57,064 bases of DNA from Arthrobacter sp. HY1533 (GCF_027568515.1 NZ_JANKZF010000032.1:1-57064); one strand, 5' to 3'. Shown: positions 8,492 to 19,096, counted from the first letter of the stretch. Translations and numbers: made by a program. Notes: a model not told the origin generated them from the sequence alone.

Positions 8492-9229
8492 TCAGCCCAA
8501 CGGCGTGTCCACCCAGTCTGTGCCGACGGCGGTGAGTGTGCAGCGCCCGGCTGTCAGGGACGCAAGCCGTTCCACGGCGGCCGCGATGGCTGTGTCGTCG
8601 TCGGCCAGGGCCAGGCCCACCTGGGCGTGCTCGGCGTCGTAACTGTTGCCCGTCATGGTGTAGCCGGCGCTGCGGAGCTCGTTTTCCAGCCGCCCCGCGT
8701 CGGCGTGCGGCACGGACACCGTGAACAGGCCCAGGCGTTCGCGGCGCACCAGCGGCGCCAGCTCAAGGGCAGTGCTGACGGACTCCGAGTAGGCCCGGAC
8801 CAGGCCGCCGGCCCCCAGCAGGATCCCGCCAAAGTAGCGCACGACGACGGCGCACACGTCGCTGAGGTCGGCGGCGGCTGCCGCCGTGGAGGCTTCGGGA
8901 CGGGTCTCGCGCTTGAGCAGCGCCTCCAGCATGGGGATGCCCGCGGTGCCGGACGGTTCGCCGTCGTCGTTGGAGCGCTGCACGGACCGGCCGGGGCCGA
9001 TGACGAAAGCCGAGCAGTGGTGCCTGGCGTCGTAGAATTCCCGCCTGAGCTCCGCCACGAGTTCCCGGGCGGGGGCTTCGTCGTCGACGCGGCGCAACAC
9101 AGTGATGAATCGGGAACGCTTGATGGTGATTTCGTGGCGGAAATCTTTGCCCGGGGCGAGCGTCGTGTACGTGGTGGGGCCGGGGGCCGCCCGCAGGGGC
9201 TCGGCGCCGGATTGGGCTTTCTGGCTCAC
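8492..9229 (-). CDS. YigZ/IMPACT family protein
   Basis: A 245-residue IMPACT-family protein with an N-terminal UPF0029 domain and a C-terminal DUF1949 domain. Family signatures are RSRFITVLRRVD, the DDGEPSGTAGIPMLEALL motif, and VVRYFGGILLGAGGLVRAYS. Eukaryotic IMPACT regulates Gcn2; the bacterial role is unclear, with translation or ribosome association proposed. A TTG at 9232 immediately precedes the preferred GTG at 9229. A TAGACT on the minus strand ends 6 nt before that GTG, favouring a leaderless transcript. It diverges from coaE, with starts 22 bases apart. Confidence 0.9.
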   Translation of the reverse strand: MSQKAQSGAEPLRAAPGPTTYTTLAPGKDFRHEITIKRSRFITVLRRVDDEAPARELVAELRREFYDARHHCSAFVIGPGRSVQRSNDDGEPSGTAGIPMLEALLKRETRPEASTAAAAADLSDVCAVVVRYFGGILLGAGGLVRAYSESVSTALELAPLVRRERLGLFTVSVPHADAGRLENELRSAGYTMTGNSYDAEHAQVGLALADDDTAIAAAVERLASLTAGRCTLTAVGTDWVDTPLG

Positions 9230-9235
9230 CAATTC

Positions 9236-9245
9236 AGTCTAGTGT
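9236..9245. promoter_or_regulatory. Overlapping divergent -10 elements for yigZ-like gene and coaE
   Basis: TAGACT on the minus strand occupies 9236-9241 and ends 6 nt before the GTG of the YigZ gene. TAGTGT on the plus strand occupies 9240-9245 and ends 6 nt before the coaE ATG. Both would give leaderless mRNAs. Because the elements overlap, RNA polymerase could probably use only one at a time. Confidence 0.4.
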
Positions 9246-9251
9246 GGACAC

Positions 9252-10199
9252 ATGCTTTCCTTGGGACTGACCGGCGGCATCGCTGCCGGCAAATCACTGC
9301 TCACCAACCGCTTCCGGGAGCTCGGCGCCGTCGTGGTCGACGCCGACCTGCTGGCCAGGGAAGCCGTTGCCCCCGGCTCGCCCGGCCTGGCCGCCGTTGC
9401 TGACCGCTTTGGTGCAGGCATCCTGCTGCCGGACGGTTCCCTGGACCGCCCCAAGCTGGGCGCCATCGTGTTTTCCGACCCGGCAGCCAGGGAATCCCTG
9501 AACGCCATTGTCCACCCGCTGGTCCGCAGCGCCGCGGCAGCCCTCAAGGACGGCGCCCGGCCCGGCGACGTGGTGGTCCAGGACATCCCGCTGCTCGTGG
9601 AGACAGGCCAGGGAGCCGACTTCCACCTGGTGGTGGTGGTCCAGGCGCCGCTGGAGGAGCGTGTGGCGCGCATGGTGCGCGACCGCGGCATGTCGCGGGA
9701 CGACGCACTGGCGCGCATGGCTGCACAGGCCTCGGACGAGGACCGGGCTGCCGCAGCCGACGTGGTCATCGTGAATGACGGCACGCCGGAACAGGCAGTG
9801 GCGGCCCTTGATGAACTGTGGCACGTCCGGCTGCTGCCCTTTGCCGCGAACCTTGCCGCCGGGGTTCCGGCAAGAGGGACCGCGTTGGCAGTCACCGTTG
9901 CAGAAAGCGGTACGGGTGCCGCCGCACGGCTGCTTGCCCGGATCGATCGGGCCTTGGGGGAGACGGGCTCCGTTGTGCAAATTCACGATGGCGGGCATCC
10001 GACAGATGCTTTTCCGGCTCAAAGTCTGGCGTTTCAAGTGGTTCTCGCTCCGGACGCGGTGCCTGGAGTGTTGGCGGAGTTGTTGGCCGCTGTTGGCTTC
10101 TTCCCCAAATTACCCGTTGCCGGTGGTGTCACCCGGTTCGAATCTGCTGATCCAGGGCTGCCCGCGGTCCTGGACATTGCCGCACTGACGGGACATTAA
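9252..10199 (+). CDS. coaE: Dephospho-CoA kinase with GrpB-like C-terminal domain
   Basis: A 315-residue enzyme for the last step of CoA synthesis, phosphorylating the ribose 3'-hydroxyl of dephospho-CoA. The kinase part is residues 1 to about 200, with the P-loop GGIAAGKS at 8-15 and the lid/substrate region EERVARMVRDRGMSRDDA near 135-152. The remaining ~110 residues look like a divergent GrpB (UPF0157) domain, a fusion typical of Actinobacteria. Here the domain is shortened: IHDGGHPTDAFPAQS stands where GrpB has its conserved H-x-G-S-T-A-x-P-G-x-P stretch. The start fits a leaderless mRNA. Confidence 0.93.
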   Translation: MLSLGLTGGIAAGKSLLTNRFRELGAVVVDADLLAREAVAPGSPGLAAVADRFGAGILLPDGSLDRPKLGAIVFSDPAARESLNAIVHPLVRSAAAALKDGARPGDVVVQDIPLLVETGQGADFHLVVVVQAPLEERVARMVRDRGMSRDDALARMAAQASDEDRAAAADVVIVNDGTPEQAVAALDELWHVRLLPFAANLAAGVPARGTALAVTVAESGTGAAARLLARIDRALGETGSVVQIHDGGHPTDAFPAQSLAFQVVLAPDAVPGVLAELLAAVGFFPKLPVAGGVTRFESADPGLPAVLDIAALTGH

Positions 10200-10224
10200 G
10201 GCAAAGGAGGTGGCAGGCAGCAGT

Positions 10225-10638
10225 CTAGCCACTGTAGGTGTTGATGGTTTCAAGAGTTGACCCGAGCCACACTGCGAAAAGAACGAAAGCAAGGATGCTC
10301 AGGACGGTGAAGATCCAGCCAAGGATGATTCCAACCTTTGCGGGTGTGTTTTTCACGAAACCGGCTGCATCGGACCGCTTCTTGGCCACGATCGAGAGAA
10401 TGAGTCCGAGCAGGGGAACAATAAGACACAATGCCAAACCAACCACGCCCAGGGTTTTCCCCGGGTAGGGGGCGTAGTAAGGATTTGAATACGCGGGTTG
10501 GCCATACGACGGGCTCTGCAGAGGCTGCTGGACGTACGGTTGCTGGAGCTGCCCGGACTGCTGCCCATAAGGCGGAGCCGGCTGGTTGAACTGCGGAGGC
10601 TGTTGCCCGTACGGGTTTTCAGCACTGTTTTGACTCAC
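10225..10638 (-). CDS. Pro/Gln/Tyr-rich small membrane protein (DUF4190-like), paralogue A
   Basis: A 137-residue protein. Residues 1-60 are a low-complexity, Gln/Pro/Tyr-rich segment with repeated YGQQ/YVQQ/YGQP units, followed by PGKTLG and two membrane helices (about 63-85 and 102-126). This matches the small actinobacterial DUF4190-type group, whose function is not known. The GTG at 10638 is chosen because AGGAG lies 6 bases before it. The gene is a clear paralogue of the one at 10928-11407, sharing the NPYGQ opening, PGKTL junction and two-helix tail. A roughly 290-base gap separates the pair, so they may be expressed separately. Confidence 0.75.
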   Translation of the reverse strand: MSQNSAENPYGQQPPQFNQPAPPYGQQSGQLQQPYVQQPLQSPSYGQPAYSNPYYAPYPGKTLGVVGLALCLIVPLLGLILSIVAKKRSDAAGFVKNTPAKVGIILGWIFTVLSILAFVLFAVWLGSTLETINTYSG

Positions 10639-10743
10639 GATGTACTCCTGACATGCGAGACCAACTCTTGAAGAACTCACAATGAAGAAGCGAAAAAGCT
10701 TCGACGTTCAGCAGGCGTCTGCACCTGTTTGGCCTCGCCTCCT

Positions 10744-10766
10744 CGGCAAGGGCGAAAGCCTTGCCG
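10744..10766. other. Hairpin in the leader of the paralogue A gene
   Basis: CGGCAAGG (10744-10751) and CCTTGCCG (10759-10766) form an 8-bp stem with a 7-nt loop in the 224-base gap between the terminator at 10863-10903 and the GTG at 10638. On the minus strand TATGAT at 10816-10811 could be a -10, which would place this hairpin in the 5' leader. Nothing else recognisable is in the gap. Confidence 0.35.
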
Positions 10767-10862
10767 ACGCCCGCACATAAATGCAGGTCTCAATTCTGGA
10801 ACACACAAGCATCATACGCCGGAGAGGATGAATCCAGGCAGCCTTCCGGCGGGGGTCTTAAA

Positions 10863-10903
10863 CACAGGAGGGGCCCGCACCCATGGTGCGGGCCCCTCCT
10901 GTG
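10863..10903 (-). terminator. Perfect 19-bp hairpin terminator
   Basis: Bases 10863-10881 and 10885-10903 are perfectly complementary with a 3-nt loop. Read on the minus strand, the stem is followed by TTTAAG. It lies 24 bases past the stop of the gene at 10928-11407 and separates it from its paralogue. Confidence 0.8.
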
Positions 10904-10927
10904 CAGCAACTAGTTGCTGTTTGTAGA

Positions 10928-11407
10928 TCAGGAGTTCTCGGTGGCGCCCACAACCACAGACTCGGTGCCAGGAGTCTGGCATGCCTGGATGATCTGGCTA
11001 ATGGTGTCGATGCCCTCGGAGGCGCTGTTGAGGAACACAATCAGGACAATGGCGCCAATGATGGCACCAATGACGGACAAAGCACCGATGATGACGGCAA
11101 CAAGGGCCAAGGTGTTCTTGAAGCCGGCAGCCTTGGACTTGTTCATGGCCACGATACCCAGGATCAGACCCACCAGGCCGAAGCCCACGAACGGCAGGAT
11201 GATGGCAACAATGGACAAGGTCTTGCCCGGGTCCACCGGCGGGGCACCGTAGGGGCTGGGCTGCTGGCCGTAGGGTGACGCCGGCTGCTGGCCGAACGAG
11301 GCAGGCGGCTGCTGCCCGTAGGCGGGTGCCTGGACCGGCTGGGTGTACGGCTCCGGGGTGGGAACCGGCTGCGGCTGGCCGTAGGGGTTCTCGGGGTTCT
11401 GGGACAT
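10928..11407 (-). CDS. Pro/Gln/Tyr-rich small membrane protein (DUF4190-like), paralogue B
   Basis: A 159-residue protein. Residues 1-58 are rich in Pro, Gln and Tyr, with repeated YGQQP units. PGKTLS leads into two hydrophobic helices (about 64-87 and 99-126), and a ~33-residue polar tail contains a single Cys and ends ATENS. The Tyr/Pro-rich cytoplasmic arm resembles those of other actinobacterial membrane proteins thought to mediate assembly contacts, but no function is established. GAGAGGAAACC precedes the ATG. It is bounded on one side by its own terminator and on the other by uvrB, which diverges from it. Confidence 0.75.
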   Translation of the reverse strand: MSQNPENPYGQPQPVPTPEPYTQPVQAPAYGQQPPASFGQQPASPYGQQPSPYGAPPVDPGKTLSIVAIILPFVGFGLVGLILGIVAMNKSKAAGFKNTLALVAVIIGALSVIGAIIGAIVLIVFLNSASEGIDTISQIIQACQTPGTESVVVGATENS

Positions 11408-11545
11408 GGTTTCCTCTCGAAACGGCGGATGTGATGATCTCCGGGCTCCATTTTGACATGGAATGGAGTAAATACGCCGTAGATTGCATGGGGAGTTCCA
11501 CCCATCCTGTCAGCGAACAAGTGCCCTTGGCATCCGCAACGGGGG

Positions 11546-11551
11546 TAGCGT
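11546..11551 (+). promoter_or_regulatory. Candidate -10 element for leaderless uvrB
   Basis: TAGCGT ends 7 nt before the uvrB ATG at 11559, and no Shine-Dalgarno sequence is visible. A TTGACA at 11453-11458 lies too far upstream to pair with it. No full LexA box is seen between 11408 and 11558. Confidence 0.4.
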
Positions 11552-11558
11552 TAACCGC

Positions 11559-13643
<2,085 letters not shown>

Positions 13644-13704
13644 CACCCCGGCGCGCCGCGCCCGGATACCGGCGGCCACGGGTGCGGGTGGCAAGCTTGG
13701 AGCC

Positions 13705-14679
13705 ATGACTTCATTCCCCACAGCAACATCAAACAGCACGACGGGCGGCCGCCTCATCTACGGCTGCATGGGCCTGGGCGGCAGCTGGGACGACGCCCCC
13801 TACGGTGCGGCCGAGGTGGACCAGGCCGCCGCGGCGATCGACGCGGCACGCCAGGCCGGCATCGAGCTCTTTGACCATGCCGACATCTACCGCAAGGGCA
13901 AGTCTGAACAAGTCTTTGGCGACGTCCTCGCCGATGCACCCGGGCTGCGCGAGCAGCTCCTGATCCAGACGAAATGCGGCATCCGGCAGGCCGGCGACGG
14001 CCTCCCCGGCCGCTACGACTTCAGCGCCGGCCACATAATGGCCAGCGTCAACGGCAGCCTGCAGCGGCTGCGCACAGACTACGTTGACGTGCTGCTGCTG
14101 CACCGCCCCGACCCGCTCATGGACCTGGCCGAGCTTGCCGGTGCCGTGGGCCGCCTCCTTGATGAAGGAAAAATCCGTGCCCTGGGCGTGTCCAACATGT
14201 CAGCCGCCCAGATCTCGCAGCTGCAGGACCGCCTGGAGACGCCCATCGTGGCCAACCAGCTGGAAATGAGCCTGGGCAAGCGGGCCTGGGTCGAGAGCGC
14301 CGTGCTCGTCAACCGGGACGAGGACTTCGCCGCCGGTTTCCCGCACGGCACCCTGGAACATGCATCCAGCCACGGCATCGAGCTGCAGGCCTACGGCGCG
14401 CTGGCCCAGGGCCGCTACAGCGGCATGCCCGCGCAGACCGCGGCGGACGTCGCCACGGCCGACCTGGTCCAGGCACTCGCGCAGGGATGGAACACCACCG
14501 CCGAAGCCGTGGTGCTGGGCTGGCTCATGCGGCACCCCGCGCGCATCTCGCCGGTCATCGGCAGCAGCAACCCGGACCGGATTGCCGCCTGTGCCGACGC
14601 CCCGCGCATTGCCGCGGAGATGTCGCGCGAGGCCTGGTATGCGTTGTGGACCGAGGCCCGCGGCGCCGCCATGCCGTAG
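13705..14679 (+). CDS. Aldo/keto reductase (YdhF-like)
   Basis: A 324-residue TIM-barrel NADPH-dependent oxidoreductase. The catalytic tetrad can be placed at Asp57 and Tyr62 (FDHADIY), Lys90 (QTKCG) and His133 (LLLHRPDP). The cofactor-binding end has PVIGSSNPDRI. The PMDLAEL/GRYDFSAGHI layout resembles E. coli YdhF rather than the sugar-specific subfamilies; the substrate is unknown. GGAG precedes the ATG. It lies 61 bases after uvrB on the same strand and converges with the aminopeptidase-like gene, leaving six bases between the two stops. Confidence 0.88.
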   Translation: MTSFPTATSNSTTGGRLIYGCMGLGGSWDDAPYGAAEVDQAAAAIDAARQAGIELFDHADIYRKGKSEQVFGDVLADAPGLREQLLIQTKCGIRQAGDGLPGRYDFSAGHIMASVNGSLQRLRTDYVDVLLLHRPDPLMDLAELAGAVGRLLDEGKIRALGVSNMSAAQISQLQDRLETPIVANQLEMSLGKRAWVESAVLVNRDEDFAAGFPHGTLEHASSHGIELQAYGALAQGRYSGMPAQTAADVATADLVQALAQGWNTTAEAVVLGWLMRHPARISPVIGSSNPDRIAACADAPRIAAEMSREAWYALWTEARGAAMP

Positions 14680-14685
14680 CGGAGG

Positions 14686-15966
14686 CTACCCGCGGACCAT
14701 GCGCAGCAGCTGGGCGAAGATGCCTTCGCCGTCGTCGGCAATGCCGTCGTGGTGGAAATCTGCGCTCTCCCACACCTGGAGGTTCTTCACGGCACCGGCC
14801 GTGGCGAGGGAGATGCCCCGGTCCACGAAGATGTCGTCCGTGTAGACGGCTGCGGCCACGGGAACAGTGTTGCGGCCCAGCTGCTCCACGTCGTAGAGCG
14901 GGCCCCAGCCCTCCGTGCGTGCGGCAACCACATCCGCCAGTTCGCGCAGCGGCACCAGCGCCGGGTCCTGCTCGAAGTACCACGGGTACACGGCCTCGCC
15001 GGTGAGCAGCGGCACGGCCGCGTCCGGGAAGAAGTCAGGGTTCTCGGCCAGGACGCGGGCCGCGGCCCAGTCGCTGGCCTCGCCCTGCACGTAGATGGAT
15101 TCGTGCATGAGCGCGTACAGCGGGTTCGTGGCGCGGCCAACGTACGCCGAAACGCCGGCCAGGAACGAGTCCGAAAGCCGGGCGCCGTCGGGCGTGTCAA
15201 CGAAGGCGTCCTCGAACAGGAAGTGCAGGGCGTCAAAGCGGGTGTTGCCGCCCAGGTAGCTGCCCAGCATCTGTAGCCGTTCACGGGTGAGCCGTTCGCC
15301 CGTGGGCAGGTGCTCGGCAACGTCGGCCGTGTGCGCCATGATGCGGGTGAACAGTTCCCTGTCGGCCGGATACTTGGCGAAGTACTCGTCGTTGCGGGCG
15401 CGCAGGCGCTTGAAGGTTGCGTGGTAGACCTGGTCCGCCGGGCCCGTCAGCGGGCCCAGGCCGCCCGTGATGAGTGCCTCCTTGACCCCCTCGGGAGCGA
15501 AGGACAGGTAGGTCAGGGCGCAGAAGCCGCCGTAGCTCTGCCCGAAGATGCTCCAGGGGCCGGAGCCCAGCGCCTTGCGGATCAGCTCGGCGTCGGCCAC
15601 GATGTCGGTGGCGCGGAAGTGCTGCAGGTAGTCTGCCTGGGCCGCGACGTCGCCGGCCAGGGGCAGCGACTGCCGGTTGGCGGGCGTGGACAGGCCCGTG
15701 CCGCGCTGGTCGAGCATGAGGACCCGGAAGTTTTTGGTGGCTTCCTTGACCCAGCCGTTGAGGCCTGTGGGCCGGTTGCCCTTGCCGCCGGGGCCGCCCT
15801 GCAGGAACAGCAGCCAGGGCAGCTCGCCGGCACCGTCAAGGGCGGGGTCGCTGAATTCGCGGGCAAACAAGGTGATGGACGGGCCCCCGGGACGGGAGTG
15901 GTCAAGGGGTACCTGGAAGCTGTGGTCCCGCACCTGCAGTCCGCGGACGATGTAGGGGGCGCTCAT
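14686..15966 (-). CDS. Alpha/beta hydrolase, prolyl aminopeptidase type (family S33)
   Basis: A 426-residue alpha/beta hydrolase. The oxyanion-hole segment is LQGGPGG (55-61), with Gln in place of the more usual His. It is followed by LDQRGTGLS (85-93), the nucleophile elbow GQSYGG with Ser144, and a C-terminal catalytic His in the ESADFHHDG segment. This pattern matches proline iminopeptidases, which remove N-terminal Pro from peptides. The lid region is long, as in the larger S33 members. It is the last gene of a three-gene minus-strand operon; its ATG overlaps the stop of the acetyltransferase by four bases (ATGA), so translation is probably coupled. Confidence 0.88.
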   Translation of the reverse strand: MSAPYIVRGLQVRDHSFQVPLDHSRPGGPSITLFAREFSDPALDGAGELPWLLFLQGGPGGKGNRPTGLNGWVKEATKNFRVLMLDQRGTGLSTPANRQSLPLAGDVAAQADYLQHFRATDIVADAELIRKALGSGPWSIFGQSYGGFCALTYLSFAPEGVKEALITGGLGPLTGPADQVYHATFKRLRARNDEYFAKYPADRELFTRIMAHTADVAEHLPTGERLTRERLQMLGSYLGGNTRFDALHFLFEDAFVDTPDGARLSDSFLAGVSAYVGRATNPLYALMHESIYVQGEASDWAAARVLAENPDFFPDAAVPLLTGEAVYPWYFEQDPALVPLRELADVVAARTEGWGPLYDVEQLGRNTVPVAAAVYTDDIFVDRGISLATAGAVKNLQVWESADFHHDGIADDGEGIFAQLLRMVRG

Positions 15967-16490
15967 GCCTGCACCGCCCCGGCAGCGTTGGCACCGGCCA
16001 CGGCGTCGGGAGCCCCGAATGCGCCCAGTTCCGCCCCGTCCAGGCGGAACACCGACCAGCCGTCCATGGGTGCGGCACCGAGGGAGCGGTAGAAGTTGAT
16101 GGAGGGCTCGTTCCAGTCCAGCACACTCCACTCCACCCGGGCGTAGCCGCGCTCCACGGCGATCCTGGCCAGTTCACGCAGCAGCATCTTGCCGTAACCG
16201 CCGCCGCGGGCCTCGGGGCGCACGTAGAGGTCCTCGAGGTGGATCCCGTGCGTGCCCTCCCAAGTGGAGTAGTTCAGGAACCACAGGGCAAAGCCGACGA
16301 TGGGCTCGCCCGCCACGGGGGAGTCCACCACGTGCGCGTAGATCTGCGGGTTGCTGCCAAACAGGTTGGCGTGCAGCATCTCCGGGGTGTTCCTGACGGC
16401 GTCAGGTTCTTTTTCGTAGACGGCAAGATCGTGGATCATGCCAAGGATGGCGGGGACATCGGCGGGCACAGCGGTGCGAAGCAAACTCAT
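15963..16490 (-). CDS. GNAT N-acetyltransferase (SSAT/diamine acetyltransferase-like)
   Basis: A 175-residue acetyltransferase. The N-terminal layout (PAILGMIHDLAVYEKEPD), the GFALWFLNYSTWEG strand pair and the acetyl-CoA motif VRPEARGGGYGKMLLREL (about 90-107) closely match spermidine/spermine-acetyltransferase-like proteins. The WNEPSINFYRSLGA motif follows. It likely acetylates a small amine; the exact substrate cannot be assigned. The last ~25 residues (Ala/Gly-rich) exceed the family domain. It sits between the helicase (21 bases upstream) and the hydrolase (4-base overlap) in one operon. Confidence 0.85.
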   Translation of the reverse strand: MSLLRTAVPADVPAILGMIHDLAVYEKEPDAVRNTPEMLHANLFGSNPQIYAHVVDSPVAGEPIVGFALWFLNYSTWEGTHGIHLEDLYVRPEARGGGYGKMLLRELARIAVERGYARVEWSVLDWNEPSINFYRSLGAAPMDGWSVFRLDGAELGAFGAPDAVAGANAAGAVQA

Positions 16491-16511
16491 GGATTGAGCT
16501 TATCGTGCACA

Positions 16512-19052
16512 TCACATGCGGCTGAATTCCTTGAACAGCACGACGGCGGAGCCGGCTTCGTTGGACGCGTCCAGGTCCACCGTGGCGGACATGAACCAGT
16601 CGTGGTTGCCTTCGGGGTCCACAACGGTCTGGCGCACGCCCCAGGTGTCGGTGCCCGGCGTGATGTGCAGCAGTGCCGGGCCGCGGGCCGCGGGCCCGGC
16701 CTCGATGAACTCATGCTCGTCCCAGTAGGTGTCCAAGGCGTCGGCCCAGCGGTCGGCATCCCAGCCGTGCTCGGCGTCGAGCGCTCCAAGTGCCTCGAAG
16801 TCGTCGTCGGCCGCCAGCTCGATGCGGCGGAACATCTCGTTGCGGACCATGACCCGGAAGGCGCGGGAGTTGTCGGTCAGGCGCGGCGGGGCGGGCGGCA
16901 GCGCCGTCTCCTCCAGCGGAGTGCCGGAGTCCTCGCCGCTGGTCATCTTCTCCCACTCGTCAAGCAGGCTGGAGTCGACCTGGCGGACCAGTTCGCCGAG
17001 CCAGGAGATGATGTCCTCGAGGTCCTCGCGCAGCGCATCCTGCGGGACTGTCTGGCGCAGGGCCTTGTACGCGTCCGTCAGGTAGCGCAGCACAATGCCC
17101 TCGGAACGGGCCAGCGAGTAGTACTGGACGTACTCGCCAAAGTTCATGGCGCGTTCGTACATGTCGCGGATGATCGACTTGGGGCTCAGCTCAAAGTCGC
17201 CCATCCACGGGGAAGCCTTGCGGTACACGTCAAAGGCGTCGAACAGCAGCTCGGAGAGCGGCATGGGGTACGTGACCTCGTCCAGGATGGCCATGCGCTC
17301 GTCGTATTCCATGCCCTGCGCCTTCATGTCCGCAACCTTTTCGGTGCGGGCACGCTTGAGCTGGGCGGCGAGGATCTGGCGCGGCTTCTCCAGGGTGGCC
17401 TCGATGACGGAGATGACGTCCAGGGCGTAGCTGGGCGACTGGGCATCCAGCAGGTCCAGGGCGGCCAGGGCAAACGGGGACAGCGGCTGGTTCAGGGCGA
17501 AGTTCATTTGCAGGTGCACCGTGAGGCGGACAGTGCGGCCGTCGTTCTCGAGCTCGTCCTCGGGGATGCGCTCCACCACGCCGGCGCCCAGCAGCTCGCG
17601 GTACATGCCGATGGCCTTGCGGATCAGGGCCCGCTGCCGTGCCGGCGGCTCGTGGTTCTCCGTCAGCAGGGCCTTGGCGGCCTGGAAGGGGTCGCCCGGG
17701 CGCTCCAGCAGGTTCAGCAGCATGGCGTGGGTGATGGTGAAGCTGGAGGTCAGCGGCTCGGGCACGGACTCGGCCAGGCGGGTGAACGTGGGCTCGCCCC
17801 AGGAGACAAAGCCCTGCATGGGCTTCTTCTTGACCACCTGGCGCAGCTTCTTCTGGTCATCGCCAAACTTCGCCACCGCCTTGGCCATGGCCTTGGTGTT
17901 TTCAATGACGTGATCGGGGGCCTGCACAATGACGGTGCCGGCGGTGTCGTAGCCGGCGCGGCCCGCGCGCCCGGCAATCTGCTGGAACTCGCGCACCTGC
18001 AAAACGCGGGTCTTCACGCCGTCGTACTTGCTCAGGGCCGTCAGCAGCACTGTGCGGATGGGCACGTTGATGCCCACGCCCAGGGTGTCGGTGCCGCAGA
18101 TGACCTTCAGCAGCCCGGCCTGGGCCAGCTGCTCCACGAGGCGGCGGTACTTGGGCAGCATGCCCGCGTGGTGGACGCCGATGCCGTGGCGCACCAGGCG
18201 GTTGAGGGTCTTGCCAAAGCCGGCGGAGAAGCGGAAGCCGGCAACCAGGTCATTGATCTTGTCTTTTTCCTCGCGGGTGCACACGTTGATGCTCATGAGG
18301 TTCTGGGCGCGGTCGATGGCCTCGGCCTGGCTGAAGTGCACCACGTAGACGGGGACCTGCTTGGTGGCCAGCAGTTCCTCAAGGGTTTCGTGGACGCCGG
18401 TCTGGACGTAGTAGTAGTGCAGCGGGATGGGGCGCTCACCGGAGGAGACGGTGGTGGTGTCGCGGTTGGTCAGCTCGGTCAGCTCGCGCTCGAAGCGGCT
18501 GACGTCGCCCAGGGTGGCGCTCATGAGCAGGAACTGCGACTGCGGCAGCTCCAGCAGGGGCAGCTGCCAGGCCCAGCCGCGCTGCGGGTCCGAGTAGTAG
18601 TGGAACTCGTCCATGATGACCACGCCAACGTCGGCGTCCTCGCCTTCGCGCAGGGCAATGTTGGCCAGGATCTCCGCCGTGCAGCAGATGATGGGGGCGT
18701 CCTGGTTCACGGAGGAATCTCCGGTGATCATGCCCACGTTCTCGGCCCCGAAAATCTCGCACAGCGCAAAGAACTTCTCGGACACCAGGGCCTTGATGGG
18801 AGCCGTGTAGTAGCTTGCGGCACCCCGGGCCATGGCGTTGAAGTGCGCGGCGATGGCCACCATGGACTTGCCCGAGCCCGTGGGGGTGGACAGGATCACG
18901 TTGTTGCCGCTGACCAGCTCCAGCGCCGCCTCTTCCTGCGCCGGGTACAGCTCCAGTCCCTTGTCGAGCGTCCACTCCAGGAACGCGTCCAAAACGTCGT
19001 CGTCGGAGGAGGTTTGCGGATTCAGGGTGGCGAGCTGTTCAAGAAGATTCAT
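16512..19052 (-). CDS. Ski2-like DEAD/DEAH-box helicase with C-terminal DUF3516 region
   Basis: An 846-residue superfamily 2 helicase found across Actinobacteria. Motif I is TPTGSGKS (56-63), motif II is DEFH (148-151), motif III is SAT (LLMSATLGD), and motif VI is QQIAGRAGRAG; GVHHAGMLPKYR precedes motif V. The second half (from about residue 420) lacks the helicase core and matches the DUF3516 region seen in this family. Relatives act on RNA or DNA duplexes; a role in RNA turnover is inferred only from the Ski2-like core. It is the first gene of the minus-strand operon. Its start is 44 bases from the divergent methyltransferase, and TAAGCT lies 9 nt before its ATG. Confidence 0.9.
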   Translation of the reverse strand: MNLLEQLATLNPQTSSDDDVLDAFLEWTLDKGLELYPAQEEAALELVSGNNVILSTPTGSGKSMVAIAAHFNAMARGAASYYTAPIKALVSEKFFALCEIFGAENVGMITGDSSVNQDAPIICCTAEILANIALREGEDADVGVVIMDEFHYYSDPQRGWAWQLPLLELPQSQFLLMSATLGDVSRFERELTELTNRDTTTVSSGERPIPLHYYYVQTGVHETLEELLATKQVPVYVVHFSQAEAIDRAQNLMSINVCTREEKDKINDLVAGFRFSAGFGKTLNRLVRHGIGVHHAGMLPKYRRLVEQLAQAGLLKVICGTDTLGVGINVPIRTVLLTALSKYDGVKTRVLQVREFQQIAGRAGRAGYDTAGTVIVQAPDHVIENTKAMAKAVAKFGDDQKKLRQVVKKKPMQGFVSWGEPTFTRLAESVPEPLTSSFTITHAMLLNLLERPGDPFQAAKALLTENHEPPARQRALIRKAIGMYRELLGAGVVERIPEDELENDGRTVRLTVHLQMNFALNQPLSPFALAALDLLDAQSPSYALDVISVIEATLEKPRQILAAQLKRARTEKVADMKAQGMEYDERMAILDEVTYPMPLSELLFDAFDVYRKASPWMGDFELSPKSIIRDMYERAMNFGEYVQYYSLARSEGIVLRYLTDAYKALRQTVPQDALREDLEDIISWLGELVRQVDSSLLDEWEKMTSGEDSGTPLEETALPPAPPRLTDNSRAFRVMVRNEMFRRIELAADDDFEALGALDAEHGWDADRWADALDTYWDEHEFIEAGPAARGPALLHITPGTDTWGVRQTVVDPEGNHDWFMSATVDLDASNEAGSAVVLFKEFSRM

Positions 19053-19096
19053 GATGTTCCCAGCTTAGGCGCTCGGCGCTGTGGCAGGATAACGCC

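Noticed and set aside
10203-10215. Strong AAAGGAGGTGG Shine-Dalgarno-like sequence after coaE
   Set aside because: No open reading frame starts at a suitable distance on the plus strand; the region is the convergent gap before the minus-strand membrane protein gene.
11453-11458. TTGACA as -35 of uvrB
   Set aside because: No -10 stands 16-19 bases downstream, and a TAGCGT placed for a leaderless start explains uvrB better.
11500-11558. LexA box at uvrB
   Set aside because: Only a half-site-like GCGAACA is present; there is no second half at the required spacing.
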